Origin: Microvelia longipes
Lineage: Eukaryota > Arthropoda > Insecta > Hemiptera > Veliidae
NCBI GenBank assembly: GCA_018340805.1
Contig: JACMZG010001913.1
Coordinates: 21,542,048-21,606,047 of the forward strand
Direction: 5' to 3'
DNA length: 64,000 nt
A program made the translations under genes and the position numbers. Positions 21,847-33,894 of the stretch are shown here, one piece after another. Under the pieces are notes generated by a model, which was given only the letters and a program-made list of their open reading frames with translations, made no database searches and was not told the DNA's origin. Each line of letters starts with the position of its first letter. Positions within the stretch are counted from its first letter, which is position 1.

Positions 21847-22133
21847 CAATTTAACATTTTAATGCTTATCCTATTCGATATAGCTATTAACATTCTTGTT
21901 AGGAGGATTCTGTTCAAAAGACAATTCTATTTAAGTGATGTACATTTAAACTTCTTTGGGTCTTCATTAGGCTGAATTAAATCTCATAAGTACAGAACGA
22001 TCATATAAAAAAGTATAAGGATGACAGAAGCAGATCAGTATAGTACTATTTTACTTTACTATTAGTGAAAGAGATTGTAAAGATCGCAAGTTGATGCAGC
22101 AATTGCCACCATCTACCATGGCCACACTTATTC

Positions 22134-22388
22134 ACTACTTCGGACTCGCTTTGCTCGTCCTCAGAGAATAAAAATCGCTAAATGTACTGCAGAACTTCTT
22201 CGAACTCGCTTTGCTCGTCCTCAGAGAATAAAAATCGCCTAATGTACTGTAGAACTTTTTGGGACTCGCTTAGCTTGCCCTTGGGCCGTATAAAAAATCG
22301 TTTTAGGCTATCTAATCTAGGCACGGATATCGCTCGATGCTGCCAAACTTATATGATCCAACAAAGCCAGTAGATATATTTGCCATAT
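22134..22388 (-). mobile_element. 5S-derived SINE, copy B, with a tandemly repeated module
   Basis: Inverted relative to copy A. The head lies at about 22300-22388 (on the minus strand, CTGGCTTTGTTGGATCATA then GGCAGCATCGAGCG). The ACTCGCTTTGCTCGTCC module recurs with an exact 60-bp period at 22144, 22204 and, diverged, 22264. The usual 3' tail is not seen. Confidence 0.75.
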
Positions 22389-22515
22389 TAAAAAAAAACT
22401 TAGTATACTTAATGTAATATAGGGTTGGGCACTTCTGGGACATTAATAATACTCTTTACAGTCTTACAAGTAAGTAAGTTTGAGGTTTTAGAAGTAGAGA
22501 AATGTGTATAATTAC

Positions 22516-22701
22516 CTGTATGGATAATAGCAGTGCTCTTACATAAGTGAATATAATACCCATCATTCCCTCAGTTGGACCAATAAGTACCAATATGTAA
22601 GTAATACCCAACAGTGGTATTAAAACAAGTAGAGCTTTGGTTGCTTTTCTGTACTGCTTGGTTTCAACATTGGTAGCCGAACGTAACTTGGTTATTAGCA
22701 C
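22516..22701 (-). CDS. Class B GPCR, exon for ICL3, TM6, ECL3 and start of TM7
   Basis: Seen: acceptor CTCTTTATAG ends at 22702, and donor CAG|GTAATT follows 22516. The 62 codons are in phase 0 at both ends. [20 protein letters not shown] is the class B ICL3 signature, [17 protein letters not shown] is TM6, GPTEG is ECL3, and [12 protein letters not shown] opens TM7. From memory this fits insect DH44/CRF-like receptors best; a related secretin-family receptor is the alternative. Known: these receptors couple to Gs and raise cAMP, in insects mainly to control Malpighian tubule secretion and feeding. Confidence 0.93.
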
Positions 22702-23229
22702 CTATAAAGAGAATAAGCTAATAGTAACATTAAATGTGTAAGCTTGGTATATAATGTGCTGAAGTTTATTAAGGAGTCTAAAAGGTTCAAACAGAAAACC
22801 GATCTATTAGGTAAGTGATGAAGATGTCCTAAAGTTGACAAAAAGTCTCCTAGAGACATAATTGGTAACATCTAGGATAGATTCTAACTTAACAATAATA
22901 TTATAATATACTTTTTGTATAGACAGTAATACGCATTTCTATCTAAAATATGAGAAATAGAAAGCTGGACTAAAATAGTTGATTGGTGATAAAGACTATG
23001 AGGTCTTCATTGTCCAAATAATGGCTAAAGTATTTAGAGGATTTGTCAAATAGTTGATTTATTATAATTTGTTTAATATTTAAGGCAACATATTATACGT
23101 TTCAGTTGTTATATGTTCGTGAATCAATTTCTAAAGATATAAACTCTTAAACATCATTTGTATATCGATATTTAAATGCCGAGTAAAAATTCTGTGTAGA
23201 ATTTTTACACTAACCCCTACTGTTATTTT

Positions 23230-23345
23230 AGCACCAGAACGAATCTGGTCCGATCAATTGGTGAACTCCAAGGAATGTTCCTGGAATCTTGGACGGCTGG
23301 TCACCATCGTATGGTATGTCGTGCAGACGAGTAAAGATTTTACTC
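23230..23345 (+). mobile_element. Possible second 5S-like SINE family
   Basis: GTCCGATCA ... CCTGGAATCTTGGACGG ... GGTCACC aligns in order with the 5S rRNA segment GTCCGATCACC ... CCTGGTCAGTACTTGGATGG ... GTGACC. A small hairpin, ACGAGTAAAGATTTTACTCGT, follows. The match is partial and was made by eye. Confidence 0.35.
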
Positions 23346-24329
23346 GTCCCTTCTAATGTATCTAGCACCGCCAAAGCAAAGCGTCAGATCAGAGGCGTAG
23401 CTAAAGCATTGGAGACCCTCCCGCTTTTTATTACGGTGAATAACATGAGCAATAGTTCACTTTTTAACCATAGCATTACTACTTTTTGCTACATTTTTCC
23501 GGATTTTCCAAAGAAAATTAAATATTTATTATTATTATTATTATTAAAGAATATGTTTTAAAACATTTTAAAAATTAGCATAAACTGAGCTTTAAATAAG
23601 TGTGAATGCCTATTTTGGAATGATGACCATAGTTTCGTATAACCTATGAGAAATGTATGTGCGTTTCCTTGGAAAAATCAAGTTACAGGTGTAGTAATAG
23701 TACTGCTCGGGTTATAAATCATAAAGCACTGACCAACATCAGTATAGCCGTATTTATTTGTAAACAAATAAATAACACGACTTTGACTAGGGATAATAAT
23801 GTTTTCTTAATAGGGGCCTCTCACCGGTGGCCTTTACCTTTTCCCTCTTCATCTTAAGAAAACCTACGGATAACTCGTTAAATCCAGACTAAAGAAGTAG
23901 AGTAAGCAGAGAGAATAGGTATGCTAGATGGTATGAAGGGCAAAATGGAGAAGGTATCCCGTCATACTCCTAGAGAAAACTTGGAGAAGACGGGAACGTA
24001 CTTCCTCACCTTATTTACGAAGACTCAGTAAAGAGAGTGAATGTTGCTTTATACAAAGCCAAAAGTATGCGGCGATACATTCTGTCGCCACTTATAAGCT
24101 TTTAGTACTTCCACTTCGGTTCGGGCACATGTGCTCGTAGGAACAGATGTGTACTTGGGAAAAGCCCATCCAAACATCCAAGCCCATTCATCCAGGATGA
24201 ATACATGCCTCCAATTGAATGCGTTACCTTGAAGGCGGAGAACACTCGTCAAAATCGCCAAATTGTCTTGAGCAGGTTTATAACCTCACACACTACTTTT
24301 AAGAGGACACAGTTATAGCAGAACGTTAG

Positions 24330-25830
24330 CATGCATATGGCGGGATCACTCTCTGTATAAAAGAGAAAATCCCGGCTACCCTACAAACGGAACTACATGC
24401 AGTGGCAGAAACAGTTAAACCTTTCGCTGTTATCCTGTCTCTCTAACAGTCAGTGAACTGAACTAGAGTAGGAGACACCATTCAACAGCTACCGTCCTAA
24501 TGAGAGATTACAATAAGCATAATCCCTGATGTGGTTCTGCAAGATTGTCCCATCCAGAGCAATGAGTTGATGAAATAACAAACAGAAGCAATCTTGTCCT
24601 TCTGAATGATGGAAGTGTGACACATGTAACTTTAATCACAGAACAATATCTTCAATCTCAAGTCCATTTCACCTGCGCTGGCCGTCTCTTGGGATGGGAG
24701 TGTTTGTAAAGATCTCCACGGGTGGGACTAGTTACCGGTATTCATCGGCCTCTAAGATATGTACTGGTACGAGTCCTCTGATGAGCCAACGGCCCCAAGG
24801 GAAACTAGAGATCTTGGCAATACAGACGGGTATGGTTTTAGGCCGTGTATCATCCTTCGTCTACTCACTGGCGACATGGAAATTGACCTCGATTTACTAG
24901 CAAAAGCCGCTACTCCAGAAGCACTACCTCGTACGCTGGTAGAACGAAGAAAGGTTGGAATACATTTAAGCGCCAGCCTATGCAACTGAACTTTAATAAA
25001 TTCAGGAGAAGAGCGATTGAGCGTAGAAACTTTAGATGGACTATGTCGAGAAGCTGACAGAAGAACTACATCGAAAGGAATTTAGAACAAGGTCAAGGCT
25101 ATTGCTGGCAAGCAGCGCTCAGCATCGAACCCTATCCTTGTGGTCTATGGCCAGGTAAACACCAGCGAAGCAGGTGTACTGTGGTCTTTGTGCAACGAAA
25201 CAAGAATTTATTGCGGATTCCTTAGTAAAATTTAAATAGAAGAAAAGAGAAATAATAGTCCCAGATTTCAGAATAAATCAGGGAGCAGAATCCCATCCAA
25301 CGCTTGAAAAGTTTGACAGGGCCCTCTTTCACGAAATAACTTCTCCCAGAAAGGAATAGGAAAGGATAGTATATCCCATGCTTTCATCAAGAACCTTCCG
25401 GAGAGGAGTAAGAAAATTATACTAGACCTTTAAAAGATCTGTACAAAACGCTGGCAGATTGCCAGCGAGTCTGTTCTGGAAATACTGCCTTCCTAGGGAA
25501 GCAGTATATCCAGATTGGAAATACTGCTTCCCAAGGAAAGCAAAGATAAGTCATTACTAAATGAATACCAACCCATCTCTCTGACCTTTTGTCTAGAGAA
25601 AGTTAGTAAACTTCAAAAGAGTCGATAGTAAACTTCAGACTGGATTATTACCAATGGGAGAATATAAAGCCAGGCAGGTTATCGAAGGCGGTATTCAACC
25701 AGCTAGCGCTCCAGGAGAGAAATACATCCAGGATGCATTCTTCAACAGACTAAGTGTGGTGTTATGTGTTCATATCGAGAAAGCCTTCGATTTGAAATTT
25801 GATGTCAAATTATGATGCCTCCATCAAGCT
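24330..25830 (+). pseudogene. Decayed I/Jockey-superfamily LINE: endonuclease and RT pieces
   Basis: Seen across frameshifts and stops: an endonuclease-like stretch (ITLCIKEKIPATLQTELHAV near 24345, then NLVLLNDGSVTHVT at 24590-24631), and an RT stretch with HAFIKNLPER near 25380, YQPISLTFCLEKVSKL at 25564-25611 and VHIEKAFDL at about 25768 (the IEKAFD motif with one catalytic Asp). Known: this order, EN then RT with PISL and (D)(I/V)EKAFD, is typical of I and Jockey non-LTR elements. It lies in the 13.6-kb receptor intron and is GC-richer than its surroundings. Confidence 0.75.
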
Positions 25831-25839
25831 TAGATGGAG

Positions 25840-26400
25840 GCATCATAAATTAGAGCTCATACAGCGCAACAAGAGAGATTTAAACAAGATCGAGGTCGTT
25901 CCTCATCTTAGATAGGGGGCGGATTGCAGTATTCTGTGTGCATTGGTTCGCCCTTATATCAGCAGCTTCATGTCCGGATCGGCAAAGAAGTTGTAGCTAC
26001 TGCTTTTTTTGGACAGAGTCTTTTACTTGGAACTTTGGATTGCTCTCGGCGAATTTCCTTCAACCAATCTTAGCTCTGAATGCAGAAGTTGGCGTTTTTC
26101 TACAAGCACCACGGGAAGCAAATGGCTCTGTTCTTTACAGAGGCAGTCAAGTCAAAGCCGTGTAGCTTCCTCGTCCGGTATAGGCTGGGCAGGCGAGAAG
26201 TGGGTCAATCATCACACTTCATGGGAAGCGGGAACACGGACTTCACCACTCGAAATTCTGACTATTGTCAGAGAAAAGTCTCAAGTGGACGAACCTTCGA
26301 TGTTGATGATCCCTTTTTAAGGGTTTGCATAGATTCCGAGGGACAAATCTTTTCTACTATAGAGAACGTCTCGTTTTCCCGCTGTTGATACAAAGAAGCC
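25840..26400 (+). other. GC-richer segment following the LINE remnant, unidentified
   Basis: Three overlapping open frames of 75-103 codons (25938-26388, from ATG) stand out from the AT-rich background, but none shows a family signature. It may be the decayed 3' half of the LINE. No function is claimed. Confidence 0.35.
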
Positions 26401-29400
26401 TCTCTAATTATCAGTGTTTGGTGGATGTCGTTAAATTTAGCTTTTCATTACTCTAAAACTGGGACCAAGCTCTCATTTACAGTTACAATCAAGAATTTCA
26501 GTTCAATCATAAAATTGTGAATTTAAATTTTTGAGTAAACTAATTACAAGTTTTTATTTTACTCTGCCTTGCATTCATTCCAAACTTAATTAAATACACT
26601 TTTCAAGTTTAGTTTATAGCCTTTTCAAAAAAATCTATTTTATTAGCAATAATATAGAAGATAAAAAATATCCTTATCTTTCCAGCGATATAAACTTTTA
26701 TGACATGATTTATAGATTCATCGAGTAGCATATTTCCACAAAAAATCTTCAACCATAGAAAAAGAAATAATGAATTTATCTTTTAAAAATTCGTTAATGA
26801 TTAAATTGTTTAATTCAAGATGCAAAAAAAGGTAAAGAGTTAATAAAATTTAAAGCAAGAGATAAATTGTTAAAGTTTCATAAAAAAATGTTATAGTCAA
26901 GGCATTAAAACGGGGTTTATTTAGCTATAAAGTTAATTTGTTTTATAAAAAGTTGGGAGAATTAATTAAAATGCTAATTTAAATATACCTTACAGAGCAT
27001 TTTAAACCAAATAGAAAAAATACAAATAAATATTTTTCACAGAAAGGAGAAAAAGTAAATATTCTCTCTACTTTTTAAGTGAAAAGTATAGCATTACAGA
27101 CTATTCAAAAAAGTAGGGAACATGGAAGTTTTGAAGTAGGGAAACATCCGGGCTTATTCCGAAAAGGAAGCTGATGGCTACATCCAAAACTTAATGAAAA
27201 GTAGCCAAAATATGTTTTAATTTCAGCAAAGGAAATTAAAGTAGAAGTAGTAATAGTTTAATGGTGGTCTAGCATACGCAAAGGAATTTTAGCAATAGTG
27301 GTTTTGAATTATCTAATAATATTAACCCAACACAAGATACTGATAACTCTGGAGATGTCAATTACCATAAAAAATTGTACTAATAACTTTAAATGAGGGT
27401 TTTTTTAATCGCTTATTATACTTAGTATTATAAATCAAACCAAATAAAGGTTTTACAATAATTACATTATTTAATGCAATATGAATCAAAATGAAATTTC
27501 TATTGTTTCCAATAAAATTATATTTTCCCACTTCTAGGGGGAAAAATCATGCATGTACCACGGGAGAAACAGTCATCACACCCTGCTATAATTAGCTCCC
27601 TCAGCTTTGCCTTGGGATTAAACTCCCTGGATCTTTCAGCTATTTGCTTTTCATAACGTAGTAGTACTAAATTATACTTTTTAGGGATATTAGAATACCT
27701 GTCATAACGCAGGTATAGGAGATGGATCACCGGTATTATTTTTCTTTCAAAAAGCATGAGATGTTCTCGTAAAACCCCACCTTTATAAATAATAAAAGCA
27801 TACAAGAAGCCTATGCCTAGATTTAGTTCAAGAAATTTTACTACCAATAGGAAGGGTTGCAAAAAGCCAGAAGAAAGATACAGTAGTTTAAGAGAAGAGG
27901 GGGGGGGGGAGGAGGTGGATGAAAGTCAACAAGGGTTAATGACAGTATTTTGCTAGGGGAAAAATAAGTTAGGTTCCTTCCATTTGATTAAAGTTCCAAT
28001 AGACCAATGGAAGAAGTTTATAAGATTGGTTAAATAATATACTTTGGTTGGTAGTATCATAATTGGTTTAGTATGAAGAATAGAGAAGTATGTTTTTAGC
28101 AATTTTTCACCTGAAATTGCTAGGATGATGGCTGTGGTGGGGAGGGGGGGGGGTATTAATTCTGTTTGACCTCATGATACTAAAAATATAATTTTAAAAA
28201 TTATATATACATACATATTGTGTTTGCTTATGTATGTTCACATTTTATTATAGTAATCAATTTAGAGCAAAAATAAAAGTTGTGTTCTTTTTTTGTAAGC
28301 TGATTTTCAAAGGCATCAGGCCTTTAACTAGGCTAAACAATGCAGCAAAGGTATTCCAAAAATAAATTTCATATAAGAAACAATAAAAAAATTGAAAAAG
28401 ACACTTCATTTAATTCTTTTCATTAAATTTTAAAAAGAACAAATTTCTTCAATAAAAAACAAACTTAAATTTATAAATTAATTCTTTATGTATAAAACCT
28501 AATTTGTAAATTAATTAACATTAAATAATTATCGAAAAGATGGTATCCAGATAAATAAGAACAATGACAAGCACGAACAAAAACATTTTTAACAATAGAG
28601 TATTTGCATTTTAAACTTATTTTTTGAAAAAAACAATAATTTCTATATACCTAAAGTATAAATGAGGTAAAGTAAAAAAATTAAATCAAGCTGAATCAAA
28701 ACATAGACACAAGAGTAAAAATGGAGACGGGGAGAATGGGAAAGAGAGTAGAGAGAAAACAACACAGGTAAACTAGGGCGTTCATAGGACTTATACTGAG
28801 AAAAGTAAATGACGCATAAAACTCTCAGGGTCTATTTCCAGCCATAAGGTCTATTAATATCTACTAAAAATGTTTCTTTTAAACAATTTACAGTAACATA
28901 CTGTGTTATTAAGAAATAAAAAGACGTGCAAATACTCTATTTATGTGATTAATTTGAGATTAGTCTCAAATAATCTTTGTTGGAGAATGCTACTCCCTTA
29001 TAAAGATGGGCTAGAGTGAGATGAATTTTGGAAGGCTGTCAAGTGTCAAAACCAAAACTATTATAAGACACAGGCACAATATCCACAACATATCCTGACA
29101 TATTATAAACGACAGGTAAGGATTTTACATGTAAATTCACCACCTAGTAAGTTTAGGCAAGTTCCACAATCAAATTAATCATAATTAAATTATTAACATT
29201 TTTTCTTTTATATTAAACCCAGTTATAGACGGGAGTGGGAAAGCTGTGGTAAGGTAGGGTGAAACTGTAGAAAAAGCTTTAGAAGAGCTTAACAAAACAA
29301 ACAACAAATTTAAAAATTCAACCCAAACAGTTAGTTTAAACAAACCTTGAAGATACAGAATGTGTAACGTCATGCCAATAAATATGACATAAAGATTCCA

Positions 29401-31008
29401 CGTTGCGTTACTAGGTTGAACGTATAATAACCGTATTTTACATTTGAACCATTAAATCCTCCAGTGACACAACACTAAAAAAAGGTGCCAAACCCTACGT
29501 GTTTTTTATATTGTTTTATTCTTCCTCCTTTATCTTAAAATGTTAGAAATTTTAAAATGATCTTTAGCATAATTTTATCTATAGAGGGGCAATTTAAGAA
29601 TATATTTAGCTGATTTAGAATATTAGAATAATATGTATAACGTCTGAATTAATTTCGTGAAAATCAAATAAATAGATTACTTACTTATTTAAGATTATGC
29701 AATAAAAAATTGCACAAATACTCTATTTTTTCTTATTTCTTTTTGAAATGAATGAGGAAAAGTCATATTTATTCAACTAAAATAAAATTCATATTTTTTG
29801 AGAGTTAAATTATTTTACTGTAATTATATTATGACTTGTTTTATCCATTTTTAATATGGCTGTTTTAACTAATAACAAAGATTTAATTTAATATTATGCC
29901 TGTGCCTTATTGTCAATGTTTCATTATTGTACAAGGCATAAATTTATAAGTGTTTTGTGCATTTTTGCAATCCAACCCAGTAAAACTCTGATCCCAACAT
30001 TAAATACACATTTGTAACCTTTATTCAATTATTGATTAAAAATAAATACAAATATAATAAAATTACTTTTAAAGACTCAAATATTTTCAAAATTTAATTA
30101 AAAACTTCAAATAAAAACTAGTTTGAAATGTTTAATTAAGTTTTAATTTAATATTAGTAAGAACTCATTTAGTTTTGGGAGAATAATTGCTTTATACAAA
30201 TTGTAGAAGTACATTCTAGTTAAATAAAAAAACTAATTTTGCCCAGTTTTTGATATAATCTTTTAGGGTTTCAAATTAAAAAAAGAGTGTTGTCGTAGAT
30301 AATGAGTAACATTTTTCCTCTCTTTTATTAGTTAGTTGTATGGCTAGTTTTTTTTAGTTTTAGATCGATCCATTAATTTTTAGAGAGTTTTTGCTGTCAT
30401 TATTGTGAATTATTGACATAATACATATTTCATAATCAATAGGGTTCTTAACTCAACAAAACACACACACACACACACACAACACACACAGCACACACAC
30501 ACATATATATATATATAATTATATATAATGCCATTGCAGCAATTAGAATGGTCCAATGAGGCTGACACAGGACGCAATGGATTTACATGATTTAGCATGT
30601 AAATGGCCTTACATTTGCCACTTTGATAATATCTCCCTTATTCGCTCATTTATTCTTTGGCTAAACATATAAAAATTGAGTACTTATTTATTAGGCCGTT
30701 TACTACAGACAATTTTTAATATTTAAGCTATACAGATAAAATTTAAAATTTATCTATTAAAAATATAGAGAAAGCTTGGTAAAATCAACTTTTATCAGAA
30801 TTTTTTTCTCTATATTGTATATAATCAATAATTAATTAAATAAGAGGCCCTATTTTTATTTTGGCTGAATAAAATGCATAAAAAGGTAATAAAGATGTTG
30901 TTGTCCAGAGACTAATTGCTTTGCAGACTACATTTATCCAGTTGGTCCCTATCAGGTTTCAAATAGTTCAGAGTGGTTTTCACACCCAGTAACAAGTAAT
31001 AAATTTAT
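26400..31008. other. Receptor intron, AT-rich; no gene recognised
   Basis: Contains G-runs at about 27899-27909 and 28144-28151 and a (CA)n/(TA)n tract near 30.47-30.52 kb. No exon with plausible GPCR content or splice sites was seen. Confidence 0.5.
30462..30527. repeat. (CA)n/(TA)n microsatellite
   Basis: An interrupted run of CA dinucleotides followed by TATATA. Confidence 0.9.
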
Positions 31009-31466
31009 CTTTTTATAAATTAAAAACAATGACTTTAATTCTATAATTTCATAAGTTTGGCCATTTCACCCAACACTGTGGGCATCATCAGGCTAATAAA
31101 CTAAAACTACATAAACAACTAAAAATCACAGGAAACAAATAAAGCACATATACATAAGACTAGAATAAATAAATAAAAAATCACAGAATTAGCTAAAACT
31201 TAACTTCGTCAACAAATAAAAAACCTTAATAAAATCAATAATAAAACCTGAGTTATTTGTTGACGAAGTTAAGTTTAGCTAATTCTGTGATTTTTTTTAG
31301 TCTTATGTAATATGTGCTTTATTTTCCTGTGATTTTTAGTTGTTAATGTAGTGTTTAGTTTATTAGCCTGATGATGCCCACAGTGTTGGGTGAAATGGCC
31401 ATAGCTTAATTTTATAGCTTATGAAATTATAGAATTGAAGTTATTGTTTTTAATTTATAAAAAAAT
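31009..31466. mobile_element. Foldback element with the clearest hammerhead-like motif
   Basis: Arms of about 200 bp. The outer ends carry TTTATAAATTAAAAACAAT inverted and the inner ends TTAACTTCGTCAACAAATAA. The left arm lacks about 16 bases next to the ribozyme core that the right arm keeps. It lies in the receptor intron just downstream of the RanBPM gene. Confidence 0.8.
31363..31410 (+). ncRNA. Hammerhead-ribozyme-like motif with intact core
   Basis: CTGATGA 31368-31374, stem II CCCA/TGGG with loop CAGTGT, GAAA 31392-31395, stem III as the 8-bp palindrome ATGGCCAT, H17 = A at 31403, then GCTTA. Stem I pairs AGC with GCT, perfect for three bases. All core bases fit CUGANGA/GAAA/UH. Confidence 0.65.
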
Positions 31467-32216
31467 ACGTGTCAATTCTATAAACTTAAAAGTGAGACTA
31501 AGGATAAATTACTTAATAAATTTATCGTTGGTTTTAAGATTGTTTTCATTTTTACTCTTCAACCTTAATAAGGGAAGCTCTAACTGAGCTCTCAAAACTA
31601 AATTAAATTCTTACCACACAATTACACTTATTTTCAAAAATTGACAACAATAGAAATATATATTTTTTAACATAAATTAGTTTTCTTCTGTACAAATCTA
31701 AAATAAAATATTAAGATACACAAAAAATAAAACTTTAATATATTAGTACACAGGAAACTTTTGTTGCACCTTTTAGGTAAAAAAGGATGAACTAATGACA
31801 ATAATTTTAAAACTTGAGAATAAAATAATGATATTAAGTACTTGAGCACTTATCTATTTTTGGTTTTAAAAGCTTTCAATACCTCACAGACATACTTTTT
31901 TATATTGGAAGTAAGATTATGTCTAGTGGTAGTAAGATTGTGTTTTAGATTGGCAATAAGATATGTCTTATTATACTTCGTAAGTAGGTAAATAGTTTTT
32001 ACTTAGACAAGTAAGTTAAGTGCACAAGATTATCCCATTTACTACAATTTGATACAGTCAAACTTAACCCTGGTAAGTTTCCCAGTAAATTTTATTATTT
32101 TAAAAATCACATTGAGATTAAAAATACATTAAATACTAGAGCATTGTCATTATAAAGAAAAACAGAATCTATTTTAAATAAATAAAAACATTAAAGTAAA
32201 TATGTTTCATTAAGTC

Positions 32217-32222
32217 TTTATT
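32217..32222 (-). promoter_or_regulatory. RanBPM poly(A) signal
   Basis: AATAAA on the minus strand starts one base after the TAA stop, implying a very short 3' UTR if it is used. Confidence 0.5.
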
Positions 32223-32223
32223 T

Positions 32224-33894
32224 TTACTCATTACCATAAATTTCATCATTATGTTCAATATCTTCCTCCTCGTCATCTTCTTCAACTGGAGTTTCATCAG
32301 TTATGTCTTTACTATTTGGTGTTGCATCATGTTGCTCCCTAGTAGTCCTTACTACTTTTTCTTTAGTAGCAACGCCAATATTTTCGTCTACTGAAGCAAA
32401 AGCGCAACTACCAAGACCAGCTTGAGCCATGAGATCGACAAGCTCTTTAGCATGCTGAATAGCAACTTCTAAGGGAGGTGAAGGTGCCATGTTAGCTGAT
32501 TCTAAAATAGCAGAATTAAGAGCAGCACAAACTGCTTCTCGTTGTTCTGGTTCTAATTGCCAACCTACAGGACTTGCCCAAGGATTGGAATAAGCTAATA
32601 AACTAAACGCATCCTCTAACATTTTCTTCTTATCGGCACAGTCTCCATTGAGAAAGAGTGCTTGACTATAAGTGTACAATTCTCTTCCGAAATCAAGCAT
32701 GCGCTCCACAACTGGTCTCGATTTACCATAGTGAGAATTAATATCATCTTCATCAAAACCATTTTGAAAACCATTAATGCCATTTTTACTTTCTTCCATT
32801 TCAACATCTTCCGAGTCACCATTTGTAACTCGTACCATTGAAGTGTGGTTAATAACGGATCTCGGCTGTGATTCACAGTCACTCCCATTGACCATTTCAA
32901 TAAATTGCCGAATCATTAGAGTAAATCGTAAGTCTGGTCTGCTTTCTAAAAGACCAGGGTACAACCTAGTAGTAACTTCAATTGCTTCACCCATTCTACC
33001 TGCTAACACTAATTTAAGAATTTTTTGTCGATTTTTAATGGAGGTTATTTCTTCATGAAATTGCTGACCAGTACCCTGCGCAAAAGCTTCTGCAGTTGCA
33101 CAATAACCATGATGAACTAAATAGCTTGATACTAACCGATTGACAATAGACTGTGGATCACCATAATGGTCCGGAATTGCATAACTCCTAATAGACCCTG
33201 TGACAGCTTTGCGCAAATCTTTAAGAGCTTCTTCAACATCATAAACAAAAGGATCTTGACCAAAATTTGCATCAATTACTTCTCCCGGAGTCTGAAGACC
33301 AACGGTTGGGTACAAATTATTAGGCAAATCTGTAAATGCTATACCTAAATTATGTCCGTTTTTTGTATAAAAACATGTATTATCAATTAAATTGACCCCA
33401 CAACCAATTACATCACCTGTTGTGAAAGTTGGTCCGTAAGGAACTCCAGTACCAGAGCTACAAAATGAGTGACCATCATCTCCATGATAACCATATGAAT
33501 GTTTATCCCAACCAGGTAATCTGTTCATATTTACTCCTTGAGCAGACAAACCGATTCCCATATAGCCATCTCTTCCCTTGCTAACTATTTTAACTTCAAA
33601 ATAGTACAGCCCACATGAAGCTGGTATAGGATACTTCGCTCTAACACTCGCTGCGTCTTTGTGTGTCTTACCATGACCTTTATAATGAACCCTCAAATTT
33701 CCATTTGATAAACCAATATAATTATATTTATCTTTAGGGCTCCAACTTCTCGGTAAAGGAGTTTCTTCCTCATTGACCATCGGGTAAAGTGATGCCAAAC
33801 GATCTGTCGTTTCATTTTGTTGCATCTTCTCATAGTAAATAGAATGATTATTATAATCTCTACTACTTCCACTATCACAATTACAAGTAGCCAT
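32224..33894 (-). CDS. RanBPM: RanBPM/RanBP9-10 homologue (CTLH/GID complex scaffold), single exon
   Basis: Seen: 556 residues with no intron. A short N-tail is followed by [22 protein letters not shown] (about 85-213, with [17 protein letters not shown] and GCGVNLI), LisH (about 248-280, [18 protein letters not shown]), CTLH (about 286-343), an acidic spacer, CRA (about 393-495) and an acidic C-tail ([13 protein letters not shown]). Known: RanBP9/10 proteins are subunits of the CTLH E3 ligase (yeast GID1 equivalent) and bind receptors and kinases through SPRY. The N-terminus lacks the long Pro/Gln-rich stretch of vertebrate RanBP9 and resembles the short form. The gene lies wholly inside, and on the same strand as, the 13.6-kb intron of the class B GPCR. 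Start: ATG at 33892-33894, with an AT-rich leader upstream. Confidence 0.95.
   Translation of the reverse strand: MATCNCDSGSSRDYNNHSIYYEKMQQNETTDRLASLYPMVNEEETPLPRSWSPKDKYNYIGLSNGNLRVHYKGHGKTHKDAASVRAKYPIPASCGLYYFEVKIVSKGRDGYMGIGLSAQGVNMNRLPGWDKHSYGYHGDDGHSFCSSGTGVPYGPTFTTGDVIGCGVNLIDNTCFYTKNGHNLGIAFTDLPNNLYPTVGLQTPGEVIDANFGQDPFVYDVEEALKDLRKAVTGSIRSYAIPDHYGDPQSIVNRLVSSYLVHHGYCATAEAFAQGTGQQFHEEITSIKNRQKILKLVLAGRMGEAIEVTTRLYPGLLESRPDLRFTLMIRQFIEMVNGSDCESQPRSVINHTSMVRVTNGDSEDVEMEESKNGINGFQNGFDEDDINSHYGKSRPVVERMLDFGRELYTYSQALFLNGDCADKKKMLEDAFSLLAYSNPWASPVGWQLEPEQREAVCAALNSAILESANMAPSPPLEVAIQHAKELVDLMAQAGLGSCAFASVDENIGVATKEKVVRTTREQHDATPNSKDITDETPVEEDDEEEDIEHNDEIYGNE

Noticed and set aside
24694..24989. 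Overlapping plus and minus open frames near 24.7-25.0 kb
   Set aside because: They fall within a decayed LINE and conflict with the LINE frame evidence; no independent signature.
32616..33878. Other-frame open frames inside RanBPM
   Set aside because: Shadows; the domain-bearing frame covers them entirely.
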